Below, piece after piece: positions 23,885 to 33,243 of a stretch of 64,000 nt of DNA. The stretch is from CAVVKW01 sp963761705 (lineage in GTDB: Bacteria > Verrucomicrobiota > Verrucomicrobiia > Chthoniobacterales > JAATET01): the NCBI GenBank assembly GCA_963761705.1, contig CAVXHK010000003.1:644060-708059 (forward strand), read 5' to 3'. The position numbers and the translations under genes are program-made. Under the pieces are notes generated by a model. That model saw nothing but the letters and a program-made list of their open reading frames with translations. It was not told the DNA's origin and searched no databases. Numbering within the stretch: position 1 is the first letter of the stretch; the number at the start of each line of letters is the position of its first letter.

Positions 23885-25702
23885 GTGAGTTATCGCGTTT
23901 TTGCACGGAAGTATCGCCCGCAGACTTTTGAACAGGTTGTTGGGCAGGAACACATCACCCGGACGCTGCAGAATGCGATCAAGGCCGAGCGGCTGGCGCA
24001 GGCTTATCTTTTCGTCGGGCCGCGGGGGATCGGGAAGACATCGACGGCGCGGATTCTCGCCAAGGCGCTGAATTGCGAGCGGGGACCAACGATCGAGCCG
24101 TGCGGGGAGTGCGACGCGTGTCGCGAGATCGCCGAGGGGAATTCTTTGGACGTGCTCGAGATCGACGGAGCGAGCAACAACTCGGTGGAATCGGTGCGGG
24201 AACTGAGGGAGAACGCGGCGTACGCGCCGGCACGGGGGCCTTACAAGATTTACTTGATCGATGAGGTTCACATGCTGAGCACGGCGGCGTTCAACGCTCT
24301 GCTCAAGACTCTGGAGGAGCCGCCTCCTCACGTGAAATTTATCTTCGCGACGACGGAGGCGCAAAAGGTGCCGGCGACGATCACGAGCCGGTGTCAACGG
24401 TTTGACCTCCGGCGGATTCCGGCGGATCTCATCGCGGCGCATCTGCAGGCGATCGCTGAGAACGAGTCGGTGAAATTGGGGGACGAGGCGGCGGCCGCCA
24501 TTGCGAAAGGGGCCGATGGTGGGTTGCGCGACGCGGAGTCGATGCTGGATCAACTCGTAGCGTTCTGTGGGGACGCGATTTCCGAGGAGGATGTGTTGAC
24601 GGTGTTTGGTTTCACGGCGCGGGAGACGGTGAATGATCTGTGCGCACGGATGTTCGGGTTGGACGCGGCGGCGGCGTTGGCGCTGGTGGCGGATCAAGCG
24701 GATGCGGGGCGGGACCTGTCTCGGTTGTTGAGTGACGTGATCGCGCATCTGCGGGATCTGCTTGTGCGGAAGGTTCAGCCGGGCGAAGCGGGTTCGGGAG
24801 ACGTGGACGCTGAGCAGGCGGAGGGGCTTTCGCAGGATAAGTTGATTCTGTTGCTCGAGCATTTTGCCGAGACCGAGGGGCGTTTGCGCTGGGCGACGGA
24901 TAAGCGGCTTTATCTGGACGTGGCGGTGATCAAGGCGGTGCACATCCTCGAAGAGACGACGCTGACGGACGTGATCGACGCGCTGGTGGCGATTGGCGAA
25001 GGGGGCGAGCCGGTCGAGGCACCGCGGGTGTCGCCGGCGGCGCGGGAGCAGCTGGCGCAGGCTCGGCATCCGCTGCCGGAACGGACGGTGGTGGCTCGGC
25101 GGGAGGTGCCGCTGGCGAAGGAGACGGTCGAGGTGAAGCGGGAGGTGCCGCGGCCGGAAACGGTGGCGGCGGCAAAGCGTGAGGTTTCGACCGCAGGGCG
25201 TGCGGATAGCGCGGACGATGCTGAGATTGCGACTGCGGGGGACACCGCAGTCGAGCGAGGCGAGGACGTTCCTCCGGTGACGGGCGATCCGGGTGAGTCC
25301 TGGACGAAAGTGGCGGGGGAACTTGCGGCTGAGTCGGTCATTCGGTTCAGTTGGCTGGAGAGCGGGGAATTTTCGGGCCTGGACGGGAGCAGGTTTCGGG
25401 TGAAGTTCCCGGCCTCGTTGAAGGAAAATACGACGGCGATCTTCTGGCCCGAGCTGAAGAAAAACGCCGAGGAGCGGTTGACGGCGGCACTCGGTCGACG
25501 AGTCGAGTTCGTCTGCGAGTTTTCGTCGGGCATGGCTGCGGCGAAAGCGCCGTGGGAAGAAGAGCCGGAAGCGCTGGTGGCGCCGGTCGAGGTCAAGACG
25601 GAGGACCCGAAGACGGATCCAATGACGGAGTTCCGAAATGACCCGCTGATTCGGAAAGCGATTGAAGTCTTCCGGGCAGAAATAGAAGCTCCGGCCTCAT
25701 GA
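23885..25702 (+). CDS. dnaX: DNA polymerase III subunit gamma/tau (clamp loader)
   Basis: 605 residues. Walker A GPRGIGKT (45-52), zinc-binding C64/C73/C76/C79 (CGECDAC), Walker B with DEVH (126-129), and sensor SRC (168-170) are all present. The N-terminus MSYRVFARKYRPQTFEQVVG fixes the GTG start at 23885. Beyond about residue 370 the sequence becomes a repetitive linker rich in REVP segments (ARREVPLAKETVEVKREVP), then a C-terminal tau-like domain. It overlaps the next gene by 4 bp (ATGA). Confidence 0.96.
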   Translation: MSYRVFARKYRPQTFEQVVGQEHITRTLQNAIKAERLAQAYLFVGPRGIGKTSTARILAKALNCERGPTIEPCGECDACREIAEGNSLDVLEIDGASNNSVESVRELRENAAYAPARGPYKIYLIDEVHMLSTAAFNALLKTLEEPPPHVKFIFATTEAQKVPATITSRCQRFDLRRIPADLIAAHLQAIAENESVKLGDEAAAAIAKGADGGLRDAESMLDQLVAFCGDAISEEDVLTVFGFTARETVNDLCARMFGLDAAAALALVADQADAGRDLSRLLSDVIAHLRDLLVRKVQPGEAGSGDVDAEQAEGLSQDKLILLLEHFAETEGRLRWATDKRLYLDVAVIKAVHILEETTLTDVIDALVAIGEGGEPVEAPRVSPAAREQLAQARHPLPERTVVARREVPLAKETVEVKREVPRPETVAAAKREVSTAGRADSADDAEIATAGDTAVERGEDVPPVTGDPGESWTKVAGELAAESVIRFSWLESGEFSGLDGSRFRVKFPASLKENTTAIFWPELKKNAEERLTAALGRRVEFVCEFSSGMAAAKAPWEEEPEALVAPVEVKTEDPKTDPMTEFRNDPLIRKAIEVFRAEIEAPAS

Positions 25703-26013
25703 ATATTCAAAAGATGCTCAAGCAGGCGCAGCAGATGCAGGAAAAAATGGCGTCGGCGCAGGCGGAACTCGGTGACAAGACGGTGGAATCCAGCGTGGGG
25801 GGCGGGAAAGTGACGGTCGTGGCGAATGGTGCTGGAGATGTGCTTTCGATCAAAATCGATCCGGCGGTGGTGGATCCTGAGGATTGCGAAATGCTCGAGG
25901 ATTTGGTGTTGAGCGGCGTTCAGCAGGCGATCGGGGAAGCGAAGGCGATGGCGAGCGAGGAAATGGGGAAGCTGACGGCGGGGATGAACATACCCGGGCT
26001 ACCGGGGATGTGA
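25699..26013 (+). CDS. YbaB/EbfC-family nucleoid-associated DNA-binding protein
   Basis: 104 residues with the family pattern: N-terminal MLKQAQQMQEKMASAQAEL, central GGGKVTVVANGAGDVLSIKI and DPAVVDPEDCEMLEDLVLSG, and a Met/Gly-rich tail GMNIPGLPGM. It follows dnaX with a 4-bp overlap, the very common dnaX-ybaB pairing. The usual third partner, recR, is not next; a divergent NfeD gene follows instead. Confidence 0.95.
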   Translation: MNIQKMLKQAQQMQEKMASAQAELGDKTVESSVGGGKVTVVANGAGDVLSIKIDPAVVDPEDCEMLEDLVLSGVQQAIGEAKAMASEEMGKLTAGMNIPGLPGM

Positions 26014-26025
26014 TTTCCGAGTCAG

Positions 26026-26047
26026 AAGGTCGGAAAGTCGGAAGGTC
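26026..26047. repeat. GTCGGAA-type short tandem repeat
   Basis: Degenerate tandem units of AAGGTCGGAAAGTCGG type directly after ybaB. A similar run (46352-46384) overlaps the start of the lipoprotein gene at 46348. It is a dispersed low-complexity element with no evident function. Confidence 0.6.
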
Positions 26048-26115
26048 TGATTTGAGGCTTCGCCTTTGGGTTGGGTCGGCGAGTGGGAGGTGGCCGCTTC
26101 TTGAAGCTCCCTGAA

Positions 26116-27540
26116 TCAGCTTCTTTCGACGAGGATCCGGTTGGGGGTGGATTCGATGACTCGGATTGAGGTGCCGGTTTCGAGGTATTCGCCGTCGGTG
26201 ATGACGTCGAGGAGAGCGGCTCCGATCTGGGCTTTGCCGCTGGGGCGGAGGGTGGATCTGGCGATGCCGGTGTCGCCGACCTTTGCGGCTAGATCGTAGA
26301 CGTCGCGGGATTGGTGGGTGATCGAAGGGCCGATGGGGTTGTGGGTCGCGAGGATGAGTCGGCGGAAGACGGGGAGGTCGGGGAGGTAGCGCGCCAGGAT
26401 GGAGATGATGATGATGGCGAGAATGGTAGTGATGCCGAGATTGATCATCGGGGTCACGAAGGCGTCGACGCTCGGGATGACGGGATCGCCGGGGTAGTAG
26501 TCGACCATGGCGAAGAGAATGCTTCCCAACATGAGAGCGCTGCCGACGAGGGAGACGATGATGAAGCCGGGAAAGAAGACGAGCTCGAAGATGACGAGCA
26601 GGAGGCCGAGGACGAACACGGCGATGACCTCGAAGCCGGTGAGGCCGGCGATGCTGTGGCCGACGAAGAAAATGAGGAAGCTGGCGGCGGCGAGGAATCC
26701 AGCGACGCCGAAGCCGGGAGTCTTGAATTCCAGGTAGGCCCCGATGATCCCTCCGAGCAGAAAGAGTGGGGCAAGGGTGGTGATAATCTGCGCGGCGCGC
26801 TCGAAGCCACTGGGTTCGATCCGAACGGTCTCGCCCTGCAGACCGGCCTTTTCCTTGAGTTCGTCGAGGTCGCTGGCGGTGCCGTCGGCGAGGAGGCGGC
26901 GGCCATCGTATTGCCGCATCGCCTCGGTTGCCGTGAGGGTGAGGAGTTCGTCTTTGGGGCTGATGACGTCGTCGCCGATTTTAAACTCCTTCGTTTCGTC
27001 CATGAAGGCGTCGGCCAGGCCGGGGTTGTAGTCGTTGGCTTCGGCGACGCCCCGGAAGTAGGCGGAATTATAGGACACGACTTTCTTCTTCATCGTTTCC
27101 GGAATGTCTTCGCCACCGCCCGAGACGGGCGCGGCGGCCCCGATGGCGCTGATTGGAGACATGTAGATGTGCTTCGTCGCGAGGGAAATGAGGGCACCAG
27201 CTGAACCCGCGTTCGTGTTGACCCACGTGTAAGTCGGGATCGTGGCTTTGGTGAGGAGTTGGACGATGTCTTGCGTGACGTCGAGGCGGCCTCCCGGGGT
27301 GTCCATGTCGAGGACGATGGCGGAGGCTTTGGCGTTCTCGGCGTCCTTGAGGACGCGGCGGAGGAAGATGAGCTGGGGCTCCGAGATCGCGCCCTCGATG
27401 GGGAGGACGACGACCGACCCTTCGGTGATCGTCGGCTCGTCGGCGGAATACAAATTCGGACAGATGGTCGCGAAGAGAATGAAGAATACGGGGAGGATAG
27501 ATTTCAATCTGTTCCAGGCTCGGTTATTTTGGCGGGTCAT
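26116..27540 (-). CDS. NfeD-type membrane serine protease (ClpP-class domain plus NfeD)
   Basis: 474 residues. Signal/anchor at about 12-34, then a ClpP-like protease domain with SAIVLDMDTPGGRLDVTQDI, the nucleophile region NTNAGSAGALISLA and the Lys-containing ETMKKKVVSYNSAYFRG. Next come several membrane helices (FLLGGIIGAYLEF; LIFFVGHSIAGL; VFVLGLLLVIFELVFFPGF) and a C-terminal OB-fold (KVGDTGIARSTLRPSGKAQI). This is the long NfeD1b form, associated with membrane quality control and usually SPFH proteins. The frame is open to 27624; I start at the ATG at 27540, which precedes the signal anchor. That ATG overlaps the dnaG start region on the other strand. Confidence 0.92.
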   Translation of the reverse strand: MTRQNNRAWNRLKSILPVFFILFATICPNLYSADEPTITEGSVVVLPIEGAISEPQLIFLRRVLKDAENAKASAIVLDMDTPGGRLDVTQDIVQLLTKATIPTYTWVNTNAGSAGALISLATKHIYMSPISAIGAAAPVSGGGEDIPETMKKKVVSYNSAYFRGVAEANDYNPGLADAFMDETKEFKIGDDVISPKDELLTLTATEAMRQYDGRRLLADGTASDLDELKEKAGLQGETVRIEPSGFERAAQIITTLAPLFLLGGIIGAYLEFKTPGFGVAGFLAAASFLIFFVGHSIAGLTGFEVIAVFVLGLLLVIFELVFFPGFIIVSLVGSALMLGSILFAMVDYYPGDPVIPSVDAFVTPMINLGITTILAIIIISILARYLPDLPVFRRLILATHNPIGPSITHQSRDVYDLAAKVGDTGIARSTLRPSGKAQIGAALLDVITDGEYLETGTSIRVIESTPNRILVERS

Positions 27541-27547
27541 GGGTCGG

Positions 27548-29299
27548 ATGTCTGAAGATACGATTGAACGGGTGAGAGCGGCGAATGATATCGTCGATCT
27601 TGTCGGATCGTATCTGCAACTCAAGCGGGCGGGGACGAGTTGGCGGGGGTTGTGTCCCTTTCACAACGAAAAGACGCCGTCGTTCCACGTGACGCCGAGC
27701 AAGCAGATGTTTCATTGCTTCGGCTGCGGGGCCGGGGGGAGTGTTTTCCGGTTTGTGCAGGATTATGAAGGGATTGATTTTCCGGCGGCGGTGCGGCGGC
27801 TGGCGGCGCGGGGCGGGATCATGATCGAGGAGGAGACGGAGGAAGACAAAAAGCGCCGGGGGGAGCGGGATCGGATGCTGGCGCTGCACCGGGCCGTGGC
27901 GGGTTGGTATCACGCGAATCTGACGCGGCGGAAGAGCGGGCAGGTGGCGCGGGATTATCTCAAGGGGCGGGGGATCGGGTCGGAAGTGGCGACGCGGTGG
28001 ATGCTGGGATTCGCGCCGGACGGCTGGGATGGCTTGGCGCAGTGGGCGGTGGGCGAGGGATACGCGGAGGGGGAATTGGCGCGGGCCGGTTTGGTGGCGC
28101 AGCGGGATGGGGGTGGGGTTTACGACCGGTTTCGGAACCGGGTGATGTTTCCGATTTACAGCGACTACGGGGAGGTGATCGCGTTCAGCGGGCGGACGTT
28201 GGGCGACGATCCGGCGAAATACGTGAACTCGCCGGAGACGCCGATTTTTACCAAGGGCCGGGTGCTCTTCGGGCTGCACCAGACGAAGCGGGCGATCCTG
28301 GACGCGGATGAGGCGGTGGTGTGCGAGGGGCAGGTGGACTGCATCGCGGCGTTCGAGGCTGGGGTGACGAACGTGATCGCGCCGCAGGGGACGGCGTTTA
28401 CCGAGCAGCAGGCGCGGCTGGTGAAGCAATTCGCGGGGACGGCCGTGCTGTGCTTCGACTCGGACGCGGCGGGTCGCAAGGCCGTGGACCGGTCCTTGCC
28501 GGCGTTGCTGGCGAAGGGGGTGGCGGTGAAGGTGGCCAGGATGCCCGCGGGTGAGGATCCGGATTCGTTGATCCAAAAAGAGGGGGTCGAGGCCTTTCGG
28601 GAGCGGATCGTGGGGGCGCGTGATTATTTCGAGGAGGCGGTTGATCTCGGGTTGAAGGAGGATTCGTCGCCGCGGGGTCGGGCCGAGATCGCGGGGCGGC
28701 TGGCCGTTTTTTTGAAATCAATCGGTGACCCGGCGCTGCGGGAGGCGCTCGGGAACCGCATCCGGGCGCGGCTCGAGGTCGGGGCCGAAGCTTGGGCCGC
28801 GTTGGTGAAGGCCGCGAAGATCGACGGAGGAGGTGCGCGGGTCGAGGAACCGGAGCGGAAAATCGAGCTGCTCGTGTTGCCGGAAGCGGCGCGGCTATTG
28901 TGTCGTGTGGCGGTGGCGTCTCCGGAAGCAAGGGCGTGGTTGCGCGAGCGACCGGTGCTAGCGGGCGCCTACGGGGAAGAGTTCGCGCTGGTCGATCGAC
29001 TGGTCGACAGCGAGTTGGCGTTGGAGACGGCGGCGGGATTGGCGGCGTTTTGCGCGACGCTGGAGGGGCCGGAGGAACGGGTTTTAAGTAGCTTGAGTCT
29101 GGTCCATTTACCGGAGGATCCGGGGCTGGCGGCGAAGGAGGCGTGGGCGGGGCTGGAAGCGCGTCGGCTGCGGGTGAGGATTGCGGCGCTGCAGGCGCGG
29201 ATGCGCGCACCGGGACGTTCGATGGCGGAGGTTGGAGAGATCCACAAACAAGTCCTTGACCTCCAAGCCGAGCTGTCACAGGTTACTCGGCCCTTTTGA
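27548..29299 (+). CDS. dnaG: DNA primase
   Basis: 583 residues from the ATG at 27548 (another in-frame ATG lies at 27539). The zinc finger is C36-H39-C57-C60 (CPFHNEKTPSFHVTPSKQM, then FHCFGCG). The catalytic core has FPIYSDYGEVIAFSGRTLG, and the TOPRIM motifs are VCEGQVDCIAAFEAG and CFDSDAAGRKA. Primase makes RNA primers at the replication fork. The open frame continues upstream through the NfeD gene on the other strand and is not real there. It precedes rpoD by 24 bp, recalling the dnaG-rpoD macromolecular synthesis operon. Confidence 0.97.
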   Translation: MSEDTIERVRAANDIVDLVGSYLQLKRAGTSWRGLCPFHNEKTPSFHVTPSKQMFHCFGCGAGGSVFRFVQDYEGIDFPAAVRRLAARGGIMIEEETEEDKKRRGERDRMLALHRAVAGWYHANLTRRKSGQVARDYLKGRGIGSEVATRWMLGFAPDGWDGLAQWAVGEGYAEGELARAGLVAQRDGGGVYDRFRNRVMFPIYSDYGEVIAFSGRTLGDDPAKYVNSPETPIFTKGRVLFGLHQTKRAILDADEAVVCEGQVDCIAAFEAGVTNVIAPQGTAFTEQQARLVKQFAGTAVLCFDSDAAGRKAVDRSLPALLAKGVAVKVARMPAGEDPDSLIQKEGVEAFRERIVGARDYFEEAVDLGLKEDSSPRGRAEIAGRLAVFLKSIGDPALREALGNRIRARLEVGAEAWAALVKAAKIDGGGARVEEPERKIELLVLPEAARLLCRVAVASPEARAWLRERPVLAGAYGEEFALVDRLVDSELALETAAGLAAFCATLEGPEERVLSSLSLVHLPEDPGLAAKEAWAGLEARRLRVRIAALQARMRAPGRSMAEVGEIHKQVLDLQAELSQVTRPF

Positions 29300-29323
29300 C
29301 CTAGCAAAGCCGCCTCACATTTT

Positions 29324-31372
29324 TTGAAAGCCAATTCCAAAGCCACCGGGAAAACGGCGTCCAAGGGGACGTCGACCGTTCGTCCGAAAGCCACCTCCAA
29401 GTCCGCGAAAGCTCCGGCGAAGGCGAAAAAGCCCGCCCGGGCCGCTTCGGGTGATGACAGCGTTTCCGCGGTTGCTGAGGCGCCGAAAGAGTCCCCGCAA
29501 AAGGTGGTGAAGTCGAAAGCTAAGCCGAAGGCCAAGGCTCCTGCGAAGAAGGACAAGCCTGCGGCGAGCGCAACGGCGAAGGCGAAGGCTGCAACCAAGC
29601 CGAAGGTCGAAGTGAAGTCGAAGGCTTCGGTCGAGAAGGACGAACACGCGAAAGCGGAGGCTGTGAAGGTGATCGCGGAAGCGGTGAACTCAAACTCCGG
29701 GTCGAACGGCGACGGAGCGGTCAAACTCTCCGGCGAAGTCCAGAAGGCGATCCAAGAAAAGGTCCGCGAGTTGATCAAGCTGGCCAAGGAGCAGGGCTAC
29801 GTGACGTTCGAGGATCTCGAGGAAGCGCTGCCCGACGGCGTGACGGATCCCGACACCCTCGACAACATCATCACGCAGCTCCGGAGCGTGGAGATCGACA
29901 TCATCGATTCGTCGGACGTCGACAATCACGAGAGCCAGAAAGAGAAGAAGGACGACGAGGACGAGAAGGACGAAAAGCCGGATACTAAGCTGGATATCCT
30001 CGACGATCCGGTCCGGATGTATCTGCGGCAGATGGGTCAGGTGCCTTTGCTCACCCGCGAGCAGGAGGTCGAGATCTCCAAGCGGATCGAGGACGCCGAG
30101 CTGAAGGTGCAGGAGATTTTGTATCGGTTCGGGTTCGTGGCCCGAGGTCATCTGGACCTCGCGGAGAAACTCGTTGAAATGCGCGAGCGCTTTGACCGGG
30201 TGATTCAGGACAAGAAGATCGAGAGCCGCGAGCGGTACATGAAGGTGCTGCCTCGACTGTGCCAGCAGGTGAAGAAGGCGAACGAACGGATCACCGAGAC
30301 GTATCGCGAGATTGCGGCGACGAAAAATTCCGTCGGGACCGAGGATCAGCGGAAGACCTTCGACAAGAGCGTGGCGTCGCTGGCCAAGCTCTATCCGAAA
30401 TTTTTCTTCAAGCAGAAGGTCATCGAGGACTTCGTTGTCGTGGCCGACGAGCAGCACCGCCTTTTCCACAATCTTGGTCGCGAGATCGCGCGGGCCGAGA
30501 AATCGAAGAAGGATGACAGCCACAAGGCGAAGCGGAATCTTTCGCAGCAGTTGACCGAGGTCCAGGCGAGGGTCTGGCAGAGTCCGTTGGAATACGAGGC
30601 CTCGCACGAGGAGCTGTCTGGTTGGCACAAGAAGGCGCTCAAGGCGAAGACCGAGATGGTCGAGGCCAACCTGCGACTCGTGATTTCGATTGCGAAGAAA
30701 TACACGAACCGTGGCTTGTCGTTCCTCGACCTGATCCAGGAAGGGAACATGGGCCTGATGAAGGCAGTCGAGAAGTTCGAGTATCGGCGCGGGTATAAAT
30801 TTTCGACCTACGCAACTTGGTGGATTCGGCAGGCCATCACGCGTTCGATTGCGGATCAGGCGCGGACGATCCGCATCCCGGTCCACATGATCGAGACGAT
30901 CAACAAGCTCATTCGCGTGCAGAAGCAGCTCGTGCAGGAATACGGGCGTGAGCCGAACCCCGAGGAGGTGGCCGACGAAATCCAGCTGCCCGTCGAGCGG
31001 GTGCGGGCGGTTCTCAAGATGGCTCAGCAGCCGATCTCCTTGCAGGCCCCGGTGGGTGACAGTGATGACACGAGCTTTGGCGACTTCATCGAAGACAAGG
31101 GGGCCGAGAATCCGGCCGACCAGGCTGCGATCGTGTTGCTCAAGGATAAGATCAAGGACGTGCTGGACTCGCTCACCGAGCGGGAGCGGCAGGTGCTCGA
31201 GCAACGGTTTGGGTTGGTCGATGGCTACAGCCGGACGCTCGAAGAGGTTGGTCGACAGTTCAAGGTGACGCGGGAACGGATTCGACAAATCGAAGCGAAA
31301 GCGCTGCGCAAGATGCGGCACCCGACGCGGATCCGGCAGCTCGAGGGGTTCCTCGAGCCGCAGGATATGTAG
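29324..31372 (+). CDS. rpoD: Primary RNA polymerase sigma factor (sigma-70/RpoD)
   Basis: 682 residues from a TTG start. Residues 1 to about 130 are a Lys/Ala/Pro-rich low-complexity extension. Region 1.1 follows (VRELIKLAKEQGYVTFEDLE), then region 1.2 (DDPVRMYLRQMGQVPLLTRE), region 2 (GLSFLDLIQEGNMGLMKAVE; RRGYKFSTYATWWIRQAITR), region 3 and region 4.2 (EEVGRQFKVTRERIRQIEAK). No ribosome-binding site precedes the TTG; a later GTG in the Lys-rich segment could be the true start. It follows dnaG closely and is probably co-transcribed. Confidence 0.96.
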   Translation: MKANSKATGKTASKGTSTVRPKATSKSAKAPAKAKKPARAASGDDSVSAVAEAPKESPQKVVKSKAKPKAKAPAKKDKPAASATAKAKAATKPKVEVKSKASVEKDEHAKAEAVKVIAEAVNSNSGSNGDGAVKLSGEVQKAIQEKVRELIKLAKEQGYVTFEDLEEALPDGVTDPDTLDNIITQLRSVEIDIIDSSDVDNHESQKEKKDDEDEKDEKPDTKLDILDDPVRMYLRQMGQVPLLTREQEVEISKRIEDAELKVQEILYRFGFVARGHLDLAEKLVEMRERFDRVIQDKKIESRERYMKVLPRLCQQVKKANERITETYREIAATKNSVGTEDQRKTFDKSVASLAKLYPKFFFKQKVIEDFVVVADEQHRLFHNLGREIARAEKSKKDDSHKAKRNLSQQLTEVQARVWQSPLEYEASHEELSGWHKKALKAKTEMVEANLRLVISIAKKYTNRGLSFLDLIQEGNMGLMKAVEKFEYRRGYKFSTYATWWIRQAITRSIADQARTIRIPVHMIETINKLIRVQKQLVQEYGREPNPEEVADEIQLPVERVRAVLKMAQQPISLQAPVGDSDDTSFGDFIEDKGAENPADQAAIVLLKDKIKDVLDSLTERERQVLEQRFGLVDGYSRTLEEVGRQFKVTRERIRQIEAKALRKMRHPTRIRQLEGFLEPQDM

Positions 31373-31442
31373 GGTTTTCTGCGCGAATCGGGGATTGTTC
31401 GTTCGGCCTGAGTAGCTCGGAAACCTGGGTTCTCTGCTTTCG

Positions 31443-31462
31443 GCACCCCCGGCGCGGGGTGC
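31443..31462. terminator. GC-rich hairpin downstream of rpoD
   Basis: GCACCCC-CGGCGC-GGGGTGC lies about 70 bp after the rpoD stop. The stem is strong but no T-run follows, so it may be an imperfect or factor-dependent terminator, or a processing element. Confidence 0.35.
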
Positions 31463-31551
31463 GGCGACGGGCCGGTGCGATCCTCAAGCGACCCGCGCAG
31501 TCCTCGTCACTTTTTTCGCAACCTTTGGGGGCTTCGGGGGTTTTTGTTTCG

Positions 31552-31866
31552 ATGGACGAGTTGGATGAGTTGCTGGGGCGGGTGCCGATGACGGAGGCTT
31601 CGCCGTGGTTTGCGGATCGGGTGGTTCGTTCGGTGGACGGCGTGCGGCGCGAGGAAGGGCTCCGGGGTTGGTTGCGGTGGGCGCTGCCGGTTGGACTGGC
31701 GTCGACCTTGGTGGTCCTGACTCTCGTGGGGATGGAGTCGGGCGGGAGTCGGGAGGCGCGGGTGGCGATGGCGGCTCCCTCGGTGGAATTTGAAACGATC
31801 CAAGATTTGGATCTCATCGTGACGACCAACGAAACGACGTTATGGCTGGAAAATTCACCCCTGTAG
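31552..31866 (+). CDS. Small single-pass membrane protein (anti-sigma-like layout)
   Basis: 104 residues. A short cytoplasmic N-terminus (MDELDELLGRVPMTEASPWF) is followed by one membrane helix (about 46-62: ALPVGLASTLVVLTLVG) and an extracytoplasmic tail. The layout recalls anti-sigma factors or their truncated forms, but I see no cysteine/zinc motif and no ECF sigma gene beside it; the sigma gene upstream is rpoD. It overlaps the next gene by 25 bp, so the two are translationally linked. The frame is open to 31459, but that upstream part is not protein-like. Confidence 0.7.
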   Translation: MDELDELLGRVPMTEASPWFADRVVRSVDGVRREEGLRGWLRWALPVGLASTLVVLTLVGMESGGSREARVAMAAPSVEFETIQDLDLIVTTNETTLWLENSPL

Positions 31867-32441
31867 TCGGAGCGCTTGGAACCCTCGTCTGGTTTTCGAA
31901 CCTCGAAGCGGCTCCGCCGACGCCGCCGCCAGCTCTGGAAAAAAACGCGGGCGCAGAAGTGGTTCGTGATCGTTCTGAAGACAAGGAGCGGAAGCGTTCA
32001 GGAGAAGTTGGCAAGCGAACGGAAAGCGACGGGGAGTCTGGTGGCAAGATGGCTGAGGACCGGAAAGATCGGCGCGGAGATGACGGTGGCGAGCGCGAGA
32101 TCCCGGGGAAATTTCGCGAGCGGTTCGAGAAATTGCCGCCGGACGCAAAGCGTAAGTTTTTGGCCAACTGGTCGAAGTGGCGAAAGATGAATCCGCGGGA
32201 ACGGGAGGAGGTCGTCGAACGGGCTCTCAACGAACGGGCTCGAATCGATCGAGTGATCGACGAGGCAATTGCCAAACTCGGTCTTGAGTTGACGCCCGAC
32301 GAGCGGGAGGTCTTCGAGCTGCGCTACCGGCAGGAGCGGCGGAAGCTGGAAGAAGGGCTTCGCGATGAAGTGAATGAAATGCGGGCGACGCGGGTGGACG
32401 CGATGCTCGAGGAGTTGCGGGCAGAGTTCACGAAGGAGTGA
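31842..32441 (+). CDS. Exported charged helical protein (DUF3106-like)
   Basis: 199 residues. A short N-terminal hydrophobic stretch (VVGALGTLVWFSNLEAA) suggests export. A very charged disordered segment (about 35-90) and a helical C-terminal half follow, containing FRERFEKLPPDAKRKFLANW and KWRKMNPREREEVVERAL. These resemble DUF3106 and related periplasmic helical repeats, where 'LPPDxRxxLxxxWxxMsPxER' recurs. It follows the small membrane protein with an overlap. They may form an envelope sensing pair, but that is speculation. Confidence 0.7.
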   Translation: MAGKFTPVVGALGTLVWFSNLEAAPPTPPPALEKNAGAEVVRDRSEDKERKRSGEVGKRTESDGESGGKMAEDRKDRRGDDGGEREIPGKFRERFEKLPPDAKRKFLANWSKWRKMNPREREEVVERALNERARIDRVIDEAIAKLGLELTPDEREVFELRYRQERRKLEEGLRDEVNEMRATRVDAMLEELRAEFTKE

Positions 32442-32510
32442 TTGGCTTTCGCTAAACCAGGTCCGGTCGGCGAATTGGAAATCGCCGCGCCCTGAGTTGG
32501 ATTGCGGCCC

Positions 32511-33164
32511 TCAGTCGGTGACGGTGACGTTGGTGCCGAGCTTGACTCTTTCGTAGAAGAGCTTGGCGATGTCCTGCGGCATTCTGATGCAGCCGTGGGA
32601 GGCGGGGTAGCCGGGGAGCTCGCCGACGTGCATGCCGACGCCTTGCCAGTTCATGCGCATGAACCACTGCATGGGAGCGCCGCGGTAAGTTGTGCCGCTG
32701 GGGGCGGAATCGATGCGGGTGCTGACGCCAGAGCGGACGACTTCACCCCGGCTGTTAACGAAGCTGCCGTAGATGTTGGAACGGTGGTCGGCGTCTTTCT
32801 CGAGGATGGTGAAGTTACCTTTAGGAGTCATGCCCGCGCTTTTGCCGGATGAAATGGGTGAGTCGATGGCGATCTCGTCGCCGACCATGAGGTAGGCGCG
32901 CTGTTTGCCGAGAGAAACGATGACGTGGGTGTTGCTCGGGTTGGCTCGGTCGAGGACGCGGGGAACCGTCTTGGGCTGGCCGGGCTTCGAGATGAGTTCA
33001 GAAGCGGGTTTCTGCTTCTTCGGAGTGGCGCTGCGGGGGTCCATGTCGGGGACCGAGGCGAAGCGGGGGCGCGGTTTGGACTCGGCCGGCATCCCGAAAC
33101 ACAGGAGGGCGAGGGTGAGAGCCGCAGCGGTTGGGAATCTGAATTTGATCGGGAAAAATCGCAT
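32511..33164 (-). CDS. L,D-transpeptidase (YkuD family)
   Basis: 217 residues. Signal peptide at about 8-26 (FRFPTAAALTLALLCFGMPA), a Pro/Lys-rich linker, then a YkuD domain from about residue 79 (THVIVSLGKQRAYLMVGDEI; TPKGNFTIL). The catalytic motif is HVGELPGYPASHGCIRMPQD with the nucleophile Cys in SHGC. Such enzymes form 3-3 peptidoglycan cross-links or attach proteins to peptidoglycan in the periplasm. The start at 33164 gives the signal peptide; the longer open frame overlaps the divergent gene. Confidence 0.94.
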   Translation of the reverse strand: MRFFPIKFRFPTAAALTLALLCFGMPAESKPRPRFASVPDMDPRSATPKKQKPASELISKPGQPKTVPRVLDRANPSNTHVIVSLGKQRAYLMVGDEIAIDSPISSGKSAGMTPKGNFTILEKDADHRSNIYGSFVNSRGEVVRSGVSTRIDSAPSGTTYRGAPMQWFMRMNWQGVGMHVGELPGYPASHGCIRMPQDIAKLFYERVKLGTNVTVTD

Positions 33165-33243
33165 CGCGCTTGAGTCGGAGGCTTCGGGCGTCAAGACTCT
33201 GCGATACTTCTTGAAGACCGATTTATCAACGACTTTCCCGGCA

